NCBI GenBank assembly: GCA_902786205.1
Contig: CADABQ010000018.1
Coordinates: forward strand, 1-60,182
Direction: 5' to 3'
Source: an uncultured Lachnospiraceae bacterium
Lineage (GTDB): Bacteria > Bacillota > Clostridia > Lachnospirales > Lachnospiraceae
Length of the DNA stretch: 60,182 nucleotides
Each line of letters opens with the position of its first letter. Positions within the stretch are counted from its first letter, which is position 1. Positions 33,766 to 42,956 of the stretch are shown here, one piece after another. Below the pieces are notes generated by a model. That model made no database searches, had not been told where the DNA came from, and saw only the letters and a program-made list of their open reading frames with translations. A program made the translations under genes and the position numbers.

Positions 33766-34340
33766 ATTACTTTCCCTCCTTCTACTCGTAATATTTCGAT
33801 TAGTTGCAAACATAATGTCCAAAAAACAGTTTGACGAAAATGCTTGATTGGAATAATCAGCGCCAATATAACCCAAATTCCAATACAAAATACAGCTTTG
33901 ATTTTGCACATTATTTTTTCTTTTTTCTTATACACTTTAATTTGACCATACTGCAATGGTGCTCTAAAGCATATTAGACATCCATATCCCAACAATACAT
34001 ATATAATATAATCAAACTCTATATGTATTGTCAGTTCTACAACTATTTGAAAGAAGAATAAAGAAAACATTAAACATCCTAGGAATGTCTTTCTATGCGT
34101 TCCACCTAAGAACTGTTTTATCGAAAAAATAACCAAAAAGGAACATGTAAATATCATAAACTTATTTTGTATAAACATAACCAAACAAAGTACTAATATT
34201 TTTTCCATTTCAGATAATAATACACTCATTGAATATTTTATCTTTTCATTTTCACTTTCAGAATATGCCCTCTCTTGATTAGCCATTGCAATGTATTTGT
34301 CTATCAGTATTTCATTAAAACTCTTCTTAGATAACTCCAT
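33735..34340 (-). CDS. agrB: AgrB-type peptide processing protease
   Basis: Protein of 201 residues from ATG 34340 (GGGAGGAAGAAT upstream). The catalytic pair is visible in GGTHRKTFLGC, His and Cys seven residues apart as in staphylococcal AgrB. About five membrane segments follow (EMEKILVLCLVMFI; MIFTCSFLVIFSI; CLMFSLFFFQIVVEL; YIIYVLLGYGCLICF; GIWVILALIIPI). It cleaves the AgrD tail and forms the cyclic peptide. No agrC/agrA follows directly; the nearest compatible pair is at 23698-25687. Confidence 0.9.
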   Translation of the reverse strand: MELSKKSFNEILIDKYIAMANQERAYSESENEKIKYSMSVLLSEMEKILVLCLVMFIQNKFMIFTCSFLVIFSIKQFLGGTHRKTFLGCLMFSLFFFQIVVELTIHIEFDYIIYVLLGYGCLICFRAPLQYGQIKVYKKKEKIMCKIKAVFCIGIWVILALIIPIKHFRQTVFWTLCLQLIEILRVEGGKVICFIKNGYPN

Positions 34341-34394
34341 ATATTCTTCCTCCCATTTTTTTCTATCACATTCATGTCCTCTTTGCAATACATC

Positions 34395-34459
34395 TGGCAC
34401 GAACGACAATATTGTGGCACAAACGACAGAAAATACCACACGAACAGTTAGTATATAAT
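34395..34459 (+). promoter_or_regulatory. Tandem LytTR-type boxes with a plus-strand promoter
   Basis: TGGCACGAACGACA (34395-34408), TGGCACAAACGACA (34415-34428) and a weaker CACGAAC copy (34439-34445) repeat every 20-21 bases. TATAAT follows at 34454-34459, with the third copy over the -35 position. The promoter fires to the right, away from agrB; the boxes may also act on agrB to the left. The first 14-mer is identical to that in front of the module II regulator. Confidence 0.75.
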
Positions 34460-34483
34460 TTTTATTAGCAAAAAGAAAAGGAA

Positions 34484-34561
34484 GTGAAAAAATACCACTC
34501 CCTAATTATACAACAGCTTCAAAGACACCAAAACAAGACGGAAAAGGTTCCGAATACATAG
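34484..34561 (+). CDS. Tiny ORF downstream of the LytTR promoter
   Basis: GTG at 34484, with AAAAGGAA just before it, opens 25 codons (VKKYHSLIIQQLQRHQNKTE..) about 25 bases after the TATAAT box. No homologue is recognised. It might be the start of a larger gene now broken: further coding-like pieces in other frames follow to about 34983. Alternatively the transcript may be a regulatory RNA. Confidence 0.25.
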   Translation: MKKYHSLIIQQLQRHQNKTEKVPNT

Positions 34562-34839
34562 ATGTAATCAATCATCAGGTGCCATTGTATGGAACAATGA
34601 TAATGGCATCTAGGAAAACATTTAAATATTAGTTACAGTAAATCTCAAACCAAAGGAAAAACAGTTGGAGAGAGCCTCCCGTTCAATTGCATTATCAAAA
34701 AACAAAAAGGGAAGCAGATGTTATAAAAAAAGTGCCAATGATTACTTGACACAAACACGGACTTCTACTTAGTTTTCATTTTTTATATTATATGATACAA
34801 TTCTCTCAAAAGAGAACTACCAAATATCAATAAATATCA
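34562..34839. other. Gene-remnant-like intergenic DNA
   Basis: Short frame pieces such as DVINHQVPLYGTMIMASRKT (from about 34561) have codon use like real genes but no start or continuity. This looks like a decayed gene or the body of a noncoding transcript from the 34454 promoter. Confidence 0.3.
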
Positions 34840-34983
34840 ATGAAATACACTGATAATCCAACAGATGGATTATCTTCAGAGGATATTCGCTTCGTGAGTG
34901 ATGAAGCTTTTCTAGATATGGATTATTTCATGAACAAAGAACTGAATGATGATTTTGGAGAAGAAGGTTTTTATAATTTTTAA
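34840..34983 (+). CDS. Small acidic ORF, possible gene remnant
   Basis: A 47-codon frame beginning MKYTDNPTDGLSSEDIRFVS and continuing DEAFLDMDYFMNKELNDDFGEEGF, strongly acidic. No ribosome site precedes the ATG, so it may be the 3' end of a larger lost gene. Listed because the composition is protein-like and the frame stays open. Confidence 0.3.
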   Translation: MKYTDNPTDGLSSEDIRFVSDEAFLDMDYFMNKELNDDFGEEGFYNF

Positions 34984-35147
34984 TCGTTCTCTACATTCAT
35001 TGGAAAATGCTCCTTTTTTATCCTATCTAACGTATATTCCATCAACATACATTTTTTTCTGCTCAAAAAATCGAAATTTCCTATATAGTAAAACGATTAC
35101 CATACAAATGCCCATAATTGACACTTGTATGGTAATTATAAAATTAT

Positions 35148-35209
35148 CGAACCGCTCAGCCGAGGTCATTCATAAAGTGCCAGAATATACAAATTGACTG
35201 AACTGTTTC
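35148..35209. repeat. Degenerate copy of the GTAACAGTTCAGCC element
   Basis: GAACCGCTCAGCC followed by GTCATTCATAAAGTGCCAG and AATATACAA, closing with TTGACTGAACTGTT. The inner part matches the 9068-9254 MITE almost exactly, while the outer repeat is eroded. It lies a few bases after the stop of the epimerase gene. Confidence 0.6.
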
Positions 35210-35212
35210 AAA

Positions 35213-36274
35213 TTATCTCTGCATACTTGCAATTAACTTTTTAAACATATCCTTTAAATTTACAGTAGGTTTCCATCCTAAATCTAACAACCTACTACTA
35301 TCCAAGCGAATAATCATTTCTGGATTGTAACCAAACGCCTTTAAATCCTTTGGAGTATCCACCTCAACCTGAATTTTTGACGCAGGGAATGTATCACATA
35401 CCAACTGAGCCATATCGTAAATGGAAATGGCAGTCTCCATATTGGTTACATTGTAGGCTTGTCCATTCTCGCCCTGTAACAAGATGATCAACAATGCTTT
35501 CACTGCATCAGCAGTATAACAATAACTACGAACCGTTCTACCAGGTGTGTGTAATACTATATTTTTCTTTTCCATTGCACAACGTGCAAATTCAGCAAAC
35601 ACACGACCATCCTCATAATCTACACCTGCACCAAATGTCTGTGACAAACGGGCAATCTTTACAGGAACCTGATATTCTTCTCCATAGGAAACACATAAAC
35701 ACTCTACCATACGTTTTCCTTCAGAATAACTGCTTCGAACACTCAATGGATCAATGTATCCATAATCCTTTTCTGTAATCATTCCGGCATCTTTGGAAGG
35801 CGTTCCATATACCTCAAGCGAAGAAAGGTATACCACGGACTCCACTTGTTTTTCCTTTGCAAAATTCATCACATTTGTGGTTCCATCCAATGCTGTATGA
35901 ATGGTTTCAACCGGATTTGATACAAAGTACTTAGAACTTGTAGCACTGGCACCATGTACAATATAATCTACCTTCCCTGTATAGGCAATAGAATCATTGA
36001 TATCTCCTACACAAATATGAAAGAGTGGGTTTTCTAACACACTTGCAAATATACTCTCTGCCTTTTGTTTATTACGAACGCATGCTACCACTGAAATTTT
36101 CAAATTATGAATGCGATCTGCACAAAGAAGAGCCTTTACAACCTGAGAACCGATTAATCCAGTCGCTCCAGTTACAAATACAGTCTTCCCATCCATCTTC
36201 TTAAAATCCACTTCACTGTTGGCAATTGCCTCTAAATCTTCCTGTAATACCTTATCCTCTGGACTTTCAAACAT
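35213..36274 (-). CDS. NAD-dependent sugar epimerase/dehydratase
   Basis: Protein of 353 residues, extended short-chain dehydrogenase family. The Rossmann motif is TVFVTGATGLIGSQVV (about 30-45); the catalytic Ser and YxxxK are in VVYLSSLEVYG and SSYSEGKRMVE. It likely epimerises, reduces or decarboxylates an NDP-sugar for a wall polymer. It follows the cytidylyltransferase gene at 36484 by 210 bases with a hairpin repeat between, and is probably the last gene of that operon. The substrate cannot be told; a CDP-linked sugar is plausible from context. Confidence 0.85.
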   Translation of the reverse strand: MFESPEDKVLQEDLEAIANSEVDFKKMDGKTVFVTGATGLIGSQVVKALLCADRIHNLKISVVACVRNKQKAESIFASVLENPLFHICVGDINDSIAYTGKVDYIVHGASATSSKYFVSNPVETIHTALDGTTNVMNFAKEKQVESVVYLSSLEVYGTPSKDAGMITEKDYGYIDPLSVRSSYSEGKRMVECLCVSYGEEYQVPVKIARLSQTFGAGVDYEDGRVFAEFARCAMEKKNIVLHTPGRTVRSYCYTADAVKALLIILLQGENGQAYNVTNMETAISIYDMAQLVCDTFPASKIQVEVDTPKDLKAFGYNPEMIIRLDSSRLLDLGWKPTVNLKDMFKKLIASMQR

Positions 36275-36433
36275 AATACTTACACCTTTCTATCAACAAG
36301 TGGACAAGTCCACATCAATTCCCTATTTCCCTCACTCGCAAGGGACTTGCTCCACTTTGTGTGCCAGATGCGAGCTGCATACTTTTGCAAACATTCTCCT
36401 TTCGCATCTGTGCACATCCCGCGGAGTGTTTTG

Positions 36434-36460
36434 CTCTATAGGACGCACTTTCCTATAGAG
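36434..36460. repeat. CTCTATAGG hairpin repeat, copy 2
   Basis: CTCTATAGG (36434-36442) pairs with CCTATAGAG (36452-36460) around ACGCACTTT, preceded by CACATCCCGCGGAGTGTTTTG. The same block occurs at 50671-50699 (half) and 28772-28822 (variant). The flank 36300-36420 also holds GTGGACAAGTCCAC, an inverted repeat whose relative (TGGACAAAGTCCA) stands near 50651. Confidence 0.7.
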
Positions 36461-36483
36461 GCAATATCTGTAACAGACCTGTC

Positions 36484-37230
36484 TTAGTGAATTCCATTTG
36501 TCAAACCAATACCAAATGCCTGTTCATTTTCCTTATACTGTATCAAAGCACGGAACATATAAACATCTTCCGGAGTCGTTACTTTAATATTTCCACGATT
36601 ACCCGGAATCATGTGAACATCCTTACCAAGCGTAGTCATAATTGTACAAGCATCTACCATATCTTCATAAGTAGGATTTACTTTTCGAATTTCATCATGT
36701 GCAGCAATAATGTCTCCTAAGCGGAAGCTTTGAGGAGCCTGTGCAGCAAAAGTTTCCTTACGATATGGCACCTGATCCACCTTATTTCCCTCATGACTTA
36801 ATAAAATTGTCTCATAACAAGCCGTACAGGTAATGGCATTTCCTTTTTCCTTTACACTCTCAATATTCTTTGAAATCGTTTCATCAGAAACAAATGGACG
36901 CACTCCATCATGAAGCAGAACAATAGAATCCGAAGGATTTTCCGACTCAACTGCTTTTAATCCAAGATAAATAGAATCCTGTGCAGTAGCACCACCTGGA
37001 ATTACCTTTACTACTTTATCGATATTATATTTACGGATCAGCTTTTCAGCCTTCTTTATATACTCCTCTAATACAGAAACATAGATCTTATCAATCTCAT
37101 CATGTTCCTGAAATAACTCTAAAGTATGGATTAAAATTGGTTTTCCATTAATCTCCAAAAACTGTTTTGGAATACCGCAACCCATACGAACTCCCTTACC
37201 ACCTGCAAAAATAATCGCAATATTACTCAT
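36484..37230 (-). CDS. IspD/TarI-family cytidylyltransferase
   Basis: Protein of 248 residues: FAGGKGVRMGCGIPKQFLEING (CTP loop), GGATAQDSIYLGL, VLLHDGVRPFVSDE, and NIKVTTPEDVYMF near the end. It is a paralogue of tarI at 28021. It lies between a TagF-like polymerase and a sugar epimerase, so it more likely makes a CDP-activated polyol for the wall than acts as IspD, but the isoprenoid role is not excluded. ATG at 37230 follows AGAAAGGCGGTTATATA. Confidence 0.8.
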   Translation of the reverse strand: MSNIAIIFAGGKGVRMGCGIPKQFLEINGKPILIHTLELFQEHDEIDKIYVSVLEEYIKKAEKLIRKYNIDKVVKVIPGGATAQDSIYLGLKAVESENPSDSIVLLHDGVRPFVSDETISKNIESVKEKGNAITCTACYETILLSHEGNKVDQVPYRKETFAAQAPQSFRLGDIIAAHDEIRKVNPTYEDMVDACTIMTTLGKDVHMIPGNRGNIKVTTPEDVYMFRALIQYKENEQAFGIGLTNGIH

Positions 37231-37246
37231 TATATAACCGCCTTTC

Positions 37247-38989
37247 TTATTCCTCTTCTTTCATAGAAGAAAAATTCAACTTCCGCATTCTTTTCACTCG
37301 AACTCTTGTGTCTTTGATCTTTTCTTTAATATCTTCTGGCACATTGCCAAGAAGGATCCAGTCAATTACACGATCCGATGCATGACTATCTATGTAATCA
37401 AAGTGTAGTCTTACATACTCTTCTACTTTTTCATACTCATAATCTTTATTTTCTAATGCCGTCATTAACTGTTCAAAATCATAGCACACTTTACCTGGTG
37501 CTGCTTCTTCATAGTCTCTGTGAAAACCTCTTGAAAATGCATACTGTATCTTATCAAATGCAAAGAAAAGCATAGGCTTTCTCATCAAACTAAATTCAAA
37601 AATATTAGATGAATAATCCGTAATCAACAGATCTGTAATGTAGAACAGATCATTTATATTAGGGAATGTATTTACATCTACAAATCGGTCCTTTTGTTCC
37701 TCTTTAATTGGAACAGGCTGTGCTACCCATGGATGCATTTTAAATAAAATCACATACTCATCCCCACAGAAACGATATAATCTGTCAAAATCAATCATCT
37801 CATATGGATAATGTGCGGTTGCACGATTTCTACCTCGATAAGTTGGTGCAAACAAAATGACTTTCTTTCCCTTACACATTGGATACAATTCATATAATTC
37901 TTCTGTCTTCTTCTTACGATATTCCTCGTCTAAATACTCATCCATACGTGGCATTCCTGTTGGTAAAATCTGCTCATCATTAATACCAAACACTTCTGAG
38001 AAGAACTTACCAATATGTCTGGAACCGGCAATTCCATACTTATATTGACGATGACAACTAACCGGTGCTGGACATCCTAAATGTCCCCAACGACTATATC
38101 CAGAAGATTTAAATCCTGCTCCTGCATGCCATAACTGTATCAATTTTGTTCTTTCGTTAATCTCTAACCAGTCAAAAATCGGTGCATGATCGTCAATAAA
38201 AATCATACGGCTTTTTGCAATTTTTTTCAACAATTCACGCGTACTTTTTTTCGTTTGCTTTTCGTAAGAAGCAGGTCTTGCAGAAGTTAAGATTGTGTAC
38301 TGTTCATCTAATTTTCTTTCAATCATACGGTCTTTTACTGCCTGCAAGTTACTTCCTAACGTTGGGCTTTGCTCTGTCATAAATAAAATGGTATTTTTAC
38401 ATTTTTTATATTTTTTCACATATCTGTGGTAAAGGAACTTCCACTTCATTCGACCCATATTTTTACGAATTAATGTCCTAGGCTCAACCAAAGCACTTTT
38501 CACAATCTGTCGATTGGTTAATTGCTCCATAGCGGACTTTGTAGCATCCATACAATACATAACTAAAGCAAGCTCTTCTTCATCTTCTGTAACTGAAAAG
38601 TTTACAATAAAAGTCTTACCTCGGTTATTATGAAGGAAAGAACGAGAATAATCTTCCATATATGGGACAATAGAAGGATCTACTACACATCTTGTCCATA
38701 TATCTTCCCCATCACACACAACAATGGAGTATGTTCCCATTCTTAAACATTTACAATCTCCTGGATTCGTAATATTTAGAGACAATCGGATAGTATCTTG
38801 TGATATTTTTTCCTTCTTAAAGAATGCTTTCGCCTTATATAATCCATTCACTGCATAAAATTCCAATTCTTTTTTTGAATCTTCTGCATTCTTAAATTCT
38901 AATTTCACATCCATATATACGGTAATTCTTTCCCATTTGATATTGATTACACTTGCAGTCAATCGTCTCTCATTCATACAATTATTCAT
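37247..38989 (-). CDS. TagF-like polyol-phosphate polymerase
   Basis: Protein of 580 residues. An N-terminal 190-residue beta-rich extension precedes the glycerophosphotransferase domain: LIQLWHAGAGFKSSGYSRWG (about 293), LPTGMPRMDEYLD, ILFAPTYRG, ILFKMHPWVAQ, LLITDYSSNIFEFS. The extended N-terminus resembles that of polymerising TagF rather than priming TagB. ATG at 38989 overlaps the upstream stop by 8 bases and has GAGG 8 bases before it. Very basic C-terminal tail (KEKIKDTRVRVKRMRK) may bind membrane. Confidence 0.87.
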   Translation of the reverse strand: MNNCMNERRLTASVINIKWERITVYMDVKLEFKNAEDSKKELEFYAVNGLYKAKAFFKKEKISQDTIRLSLNITNPGDCKCLRMGTYSIVVCDGEDIWTRCVVDPSIVPYMEDYSRSFLHNNRGKTFIVNFSVTEDEEELALVMYCMDATKSAMEQLTNRQIVKSALVEPRTLIRKNMGRMKWKFLYHRYVKKYKKCKNTILFMTEQSPTLGSNLQAVKDRMIERKLDEQYTILTSARPASYEKQTKKSTRELLKKIAKSRMIFIDDHAPIFDWLEINERTKLIQLWHAGAGFKSSGYSRWGHLGCPAPVSCHRQYKYGIAGSRHIGKFFSEVFGINDEQILPTGMPRMDEYLDEEYRKKKTEELYELYPMCKGKKVILFAPTYRGRNRATAHYPYEMIDFDRLYRFCGDEYVILFKMHPWVAQPVPIKEEQKDRFVDVNTFPNINDLFYITDLLITDYSSNIFEFSLMRKPMLFFAFDKIQYAFSRGFHRDYEEAAPGKVCYDFEQLMTALENKDYEYEKVEEYVRLHFDYIDSHASDRVIDWILLGNVPEDIKEKIKDTRVRVKRMRKLNFSSMKEEE

Positions 38990-40907
38990 CTAACTTACCT
39001 CTTTTGCTCTCTTTGTTTCCCATATCCATGATATCTTCACTAAATGCTAATTTCTTAAGCATCTCTATACTCAAATGTTGTGTTCCGATAAAATCTGCTC
39101 CTAAGTGCAACGCCTCCACAACAGATGTGTAAGAATTTGTAGTAAAAAGCAATACTTTTATTTTAGCACTTTGCAAAGCATCTGCAATCTCTTTATCATA
39201 TGTCTTGTTTGACATAGTGATTAAATTTATTTTTTCTTTTTTACAATAACGAGTCAAATTCTCTAATGTAATTTTCTTGGCTTCCCATTTTTCTCTTTCT
39301 GGTAAATAATATGCAATTCTGCATTTGAGCCGCATTTGTTCTTTAAGATAGGAAACATCATATTTTGTTTGCACTCGAATAATAATTTTTTTCATCAACT
39401 CTTCGTTTCCAGAAAAAATCTCATTCATCTGCAAAACCATACCTTCTAACGTTTTTTTGTTTGGTCTTCCAATATCTAAAAACAATGTTGCACCCTTTAA
39501 AGTTGAGAATTTAGAAATCAATTGCTGCATGTCACAGCTTTCAAAAACCCCATATGCTTTTTTTGGCATAAATTCATCATAGGATGGTGGACCTTCCTCA
39601 TGTTGTAAACTATCCATATTGTACTTATCATACGTTGTATCCGACCACCCATTTACACAAACCATTTTTCCATCACTTGTTAATCTTACATCTGCCTCAA
39701 ATTTCCGAAAACCATCTTTCCATTTTTCTTGCATCGTTCCCAAATGATTCATATTTGTGTATTGCAATTGTTGTCCACCTAAACCAACAGCAACCAATTT
39801 CTTTTGCCATGGGTAAGTTTTCTTTTGTTCTTTTTGAATAAAGCGTCCATTTTCACGTAAAAAATAACGCAACTCCCTTTGTAAAATATACTCATACGCA
39901 CAAACGGAAAGCCTTTTTCTAACACCCTTTTTCATACTTTCAATAAGGACAGAAACTATATACGAAGCATCCATTTGTTCTGGTTTTATAAAACGCTCTG
40001 GATATCCGATTCGCTCCCCCCAATAAGAAAGCTTTTCATTCCAGACAAGTCCAACACTTGGCACTTTTAAGGCATATGCTATAATATTTGAGTGCATTCT
40101 TCCCGCTATAATTCCTTTGTATCCGGCTATTGTCTGAATCAACTGTTTTGTAAAAATAGCACGATCTACCAAATATCGTTCTCTCTCATTTTCTTTACCG
40201 GCAGCCTTTAAGATTTCCAGTGCAAAACAATAATCTGCCCTTAATCCATTTGTAAATAACTGCCATTCATATCCGCAGCTTTCAATCTCATTTATCATAG
40301 ATAGCCATAAGGAAATTTGTCTTTCTTTATCAAATCCATCTATTCCATAATCTTGAAAAATTTGATCTCGTATAATACCAAGACCAATTACCTTTGAATT
40401 CTTATCTCTTCTAATGTTGTAAACTTCAGGCACAGCAATTGCAGAATCTATCGCTTTTTTTACTCGGATATTCGTATTAGTAATATAGGAGTCTTTTAAC
40501 AAATGAATATCATCACGCCCTGTAATTCCCTTTACACAGCTATAATTCAACCTTTGTTTTAAAGCTTGACATCTCTCATCTTCTTCCTCATATCCTTCTA
40601 CGCCTACACCGTTAAAAAATACGGGAATCTGTTTTTCTTCTGCAACATCTAAAATATTAGAAACCTTTTCATAAAAAAATTCTTGTTTGTACTTTATTAA
40701 GCCGCCCCCCGCAAAAATAATCAAATCTGCAAGACGAAGCAATTCAGGATCTTCAACATAAATGTTATATTGAAAAACCTGATAAGTGATATTTTGTATA
40801 TGAGAAATTGCTTTTTCAATATAATATCGTGCGGTATCAGCAATCACAGTATCTCCAAGATTTCGATTTACAATGGAGACTAACAAGACATTGATTTTCT
40901 TGCACAT
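38982..40907 (-). CDS. Polysaccharide pyruvyl transferase fused to a degenerate GDPD
   Basis: Protein of 641 residues from ATG 40907 (GGAGGATTTGAA upstream). Residues 1-355 are a polysaccharide pyruvyl transferase domain (NRNLGDTVIADTARYYIEKA; IIFAGGGLIKY; IAGRMHSNIIAYALKVPSVGLVWNEKLSYWGE). Residues about 385-610 resemble glycerophosphodiester phosphodiesterase (FRKFEADVRLTSDGKMVCVNGWSD), but the second catalytic His is Asn (VNGW for HGW) and the first motif is NHLG for HRG. So the C-terminal half is probably a non-catalytic binding module. It could bring the pyruvyl transferase to a glycerophosphate polymer. Confidence 0.8.
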   Translation of the reverse strand: MCKKINVLLVSIVNRNLGDTVIADTARYYIEKAISHIQNITYQVFQYNIYVEDPELLRLADLIIFAGGGLIKYKQEFFYEKVSNILDVAEEKQIPVFFNGVGVEGYEEEDERCQALKQRLNYSCVKGITGRDDIHLLKDSYITNTNIRVKKAIDSAIAVPEVYNIRRDKNSKVIGLGIIRDQIFQDYGIDGFDKERQISLWLSMINEIESCGYEWQLFTNGLRADYCFALEILKAAGKENERERYLVDRAIFTKQLIQTIAGYKGIIAGRMHSNIIAYALKVPSVGLVWNEKLSYWGERIGYPERFIKPEQMDASYIVSVLIESMKKGVRKRLSVCAYEYILQRELRYFLRENGRFIQKEQKKTYPWQKKLVAVGLGGQQLQYTNMNHLGTMQEKWKDGFRKFEADVRLTSDGKMVCVNGWSDTTYDKYNMDSLQHEEGPPSYDEFMPKKAYGVFESCDMQQLISKFSTLKGATLFLDIGRPNKKTLEGMVLQMNEIFSGNEELMKKIIIRVQTKYDVSYLKEQMRLKCRIAYYLPEREKWEAKKITLENLTRYCKKEKINLITMSNKTYDKEIADALQSAKIKVLLFTTNSYTSVVEALHLGADFIGTQHLSIEMLKKLAFSEDIMDMGNKESKRGKLDE

Positions 40908-40994
40908 TTCAAATCCTCCGGCATATGTTATTACACTATGAAACAGCAGGTCACTAACCAAACGTTAGCGACCTGCACCTATCCTACTATGCAT

Positions 40995-41213
40995 CTATAT
41001 TTTTCCTTCCACATCTCGCAATGCGCCCAAAATAAAATCTGAGGAAATCTTCTTGTATTCCAATCTTTGTTTGTTAATTGGTTCATAATCAATATCTGTC
41101 CCAATAAACTTCTTTCCCTCAAAACACTTTGCAATCATGCGATCCGTTAAACCAAACATTTCCAGCAAAGAAAGTATCTTATTTCCATCTCTTTTACCAA
41201 CAAAAAATTGCTA
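40995..41213 (-). pseudogene. 3' remnant of a pyruvyl-transferase-like gene
   Basis: The minus-strand frame QFFVGKRDGNKILSLLEMFGLTDRMIAKCF..IDYEPINKQRLEYKKISSDFILGAL ends at TAG 40995-40997. The NKI..LLEMFGL pattern is typical of the C-terminus of polysaccharide pyruvyl transferases. A stop sits just upstream and there is no start, so only about 72 codons remain. It marks gene loss at this edge of the envelope cluster. Confidence 0.7.
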
Positions 41214-41541
41214 AAATGCAATGGCGATGCAAAATTCAAAACTTTCGTGTGTGGTCATTGATAGATACCAATGTTCATCCTTTTTACCTCTATATAACTA
41301 AATCATCACACTAAATCATTTTTATTTTAGCATAGAGCATTAGGAAAGTCAATCTTTGGTATCCTCACTCAGCATTGAAAGGTAAATTCATTTATAGTTT
41401 GCCATTTTCGTAAAAATCATGTTTTCCCAAATTATTATAAAATTTTTAAAAGCTACCCACATCTCTTTTTTACGCTTTCCCTATATCATAATTTTCTAAA
41501 AAAATTTTGATTTTTTTAAACTTTATCTTAGACTAAACATA
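41214..41541. other. AT-rich intergenic region
   Basis: About 330 bases with long A/T runs, no supported frame, and no strong hairpin. Likely decayed coding DNA continuing from the pyruvyl-transferase remnant. Confidence 0.4.
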
Positions 41542-42956
41542 CTAATTTTTCCTTCCAGTACTGCTCCATTTTCCTACTGTCACAGCACCAATAGAAATAT
41601 CTGCTATTTCTCCATTATGTGTTAATTTCTTTTTTAAACATAAATAATTATAATAAATATCCATATCATTTGTGTTTTTTCCCAAAATTCGTTCTTCACT
41701 TGCAGTAAACACATACTTCTTCGCATTTACCTTTGAGTTATAGAGCTTAATTTCTTTTGCAAAAGAAGATGTAGCACTTTTCAAATTTCCATTTTTGTCA
41801 CAATAGCTTCCTGCCCTGTATCCATGATGTCCAAATTTGCAAAAATCAAAATCGCCAGTAAAAACAGCAGCATAAACTCCTGTATCTGTAGCAGCGCTCA
41901 ATCCATCATAACTTAAATCGCCTAAAAAATGGCTTTCAAAGGCCCTTCTACCGTTACAATCATTGACGAATTATTACAAGCCAATTCATCGGTCTCATGA
42001 TTCGCAAATTTCTTTGCCGGACCATACACAGTAATATGTGTACCATTATATGTTTTTTTTAATTTGAATTCGTATCCGCTATTTTTTATTTTTTCTTCTG
42101 AATATTCCTTATGTTCTTCTTTAAATTTCTTGTACTGTGCTTTGCTCACTAACTTTGTCAAAATCACATTATGATTCTTAACAGCACCCACAGCCGATTT
42201 TACCTTGTTTCTATTTTCTTCCGGTCCTACTGCAGTATATATAACTTCCTTTACATATATGTCCGGATCCGTTAATAATTTTTTAATTGCACCCATATGA
42301 TCTACATGATTATGTGAAATAATTAATATAGGGATGTAAATTTTTCCATAGTCTTTCGATTTATCACAAGTCTTTAACATTCTCGCCTTTAAATGTGAAT
42401 AATCTTTTTCACTTCCGCAATCTATCATAACATACTTTTGATTTCCACAGTCTATAATTGAAGCATCACCTTTTCCAGCAGTTCCATCTTTTGCATTAAA
42501 ATTTGTATCCTGTACATTGTAACACTTAATTCCCGTTATAGGTGTTGCGATTGATAGTGTTGTCATTCCCATCGTCTGAACACTTGTCGAGATAGCTGCT
42601 GGGGTTTTTGTTGGTACTACAATTGGATTGTCAGTGAATGTTGATACTTTCTTCTTACCTACCGTTACCATACATGTATATTTCTTTTTGGAAACTGTTG
42701 CAGTAACAATCACTTTTCCTTTTTTCTTTGCTGTAACTTTTCCATTTTTATTTACACTTGCCACCGAATCCTTATTCGATTTCCATATTGCTTTCTTCGT
42801 TGTTCCTTTTACTTTTAAAGTGTAACTTTTTCCCTCCATTAATGTTATTAATGTCTTATTTAATTTCACCTCAGCAGCAGATACTACATCTATATCGATC
42901 ATTATCAATACAAATAACAACATTACCAAAACAACTCTTTTACATACTTTTTTCAT
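41542..42956 (-). pseudogene. Secreted Big_2/metallo-beta-lactamase protein, frameshifted
   Basis: From ATG 42956 (GGAGGGGAGCATAAAA upstream): signal peptide (residues 1-24, ending VVSAA), a Big_2 Ig-like domain (KLNKTLITLMEGKSYTLKVKG..VTVGKKK), a Thr-rich linker, then a ComEC-like metallo-beta-lactamase domain with ISHNHVDHMG. The frame ends at TAG in GPLKAIF. Adding one T to the TTTTTT tract (41925-41930) restores LGDLSYDGLSAATDTGVY.. through to 41542, with the expected FGHHGYR motif. So the gene carries a one-base contraction in a homopolymer. Natural mutation, phase variation or a sequencing error cannot be told apart here. Confidence 0.8.

Noticed and set aside
36484..37230. Calling this gene ispD
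   Set aside because: IspD and TarI cannot be separated by eye, and its neighbours are wall-polymer genes, so no symbol was given.
41915..41935. Programmed -1 frameshift in the metallo-beta-lactamase gene
   Set aside because: A -1 slip on ATTTTTTA would reach the second frame, but the P-site codon cannot re-pair well in a standard X-XXY-YYZ heptamer and no downstream stem was seen. A simple tract contraction is more likely.
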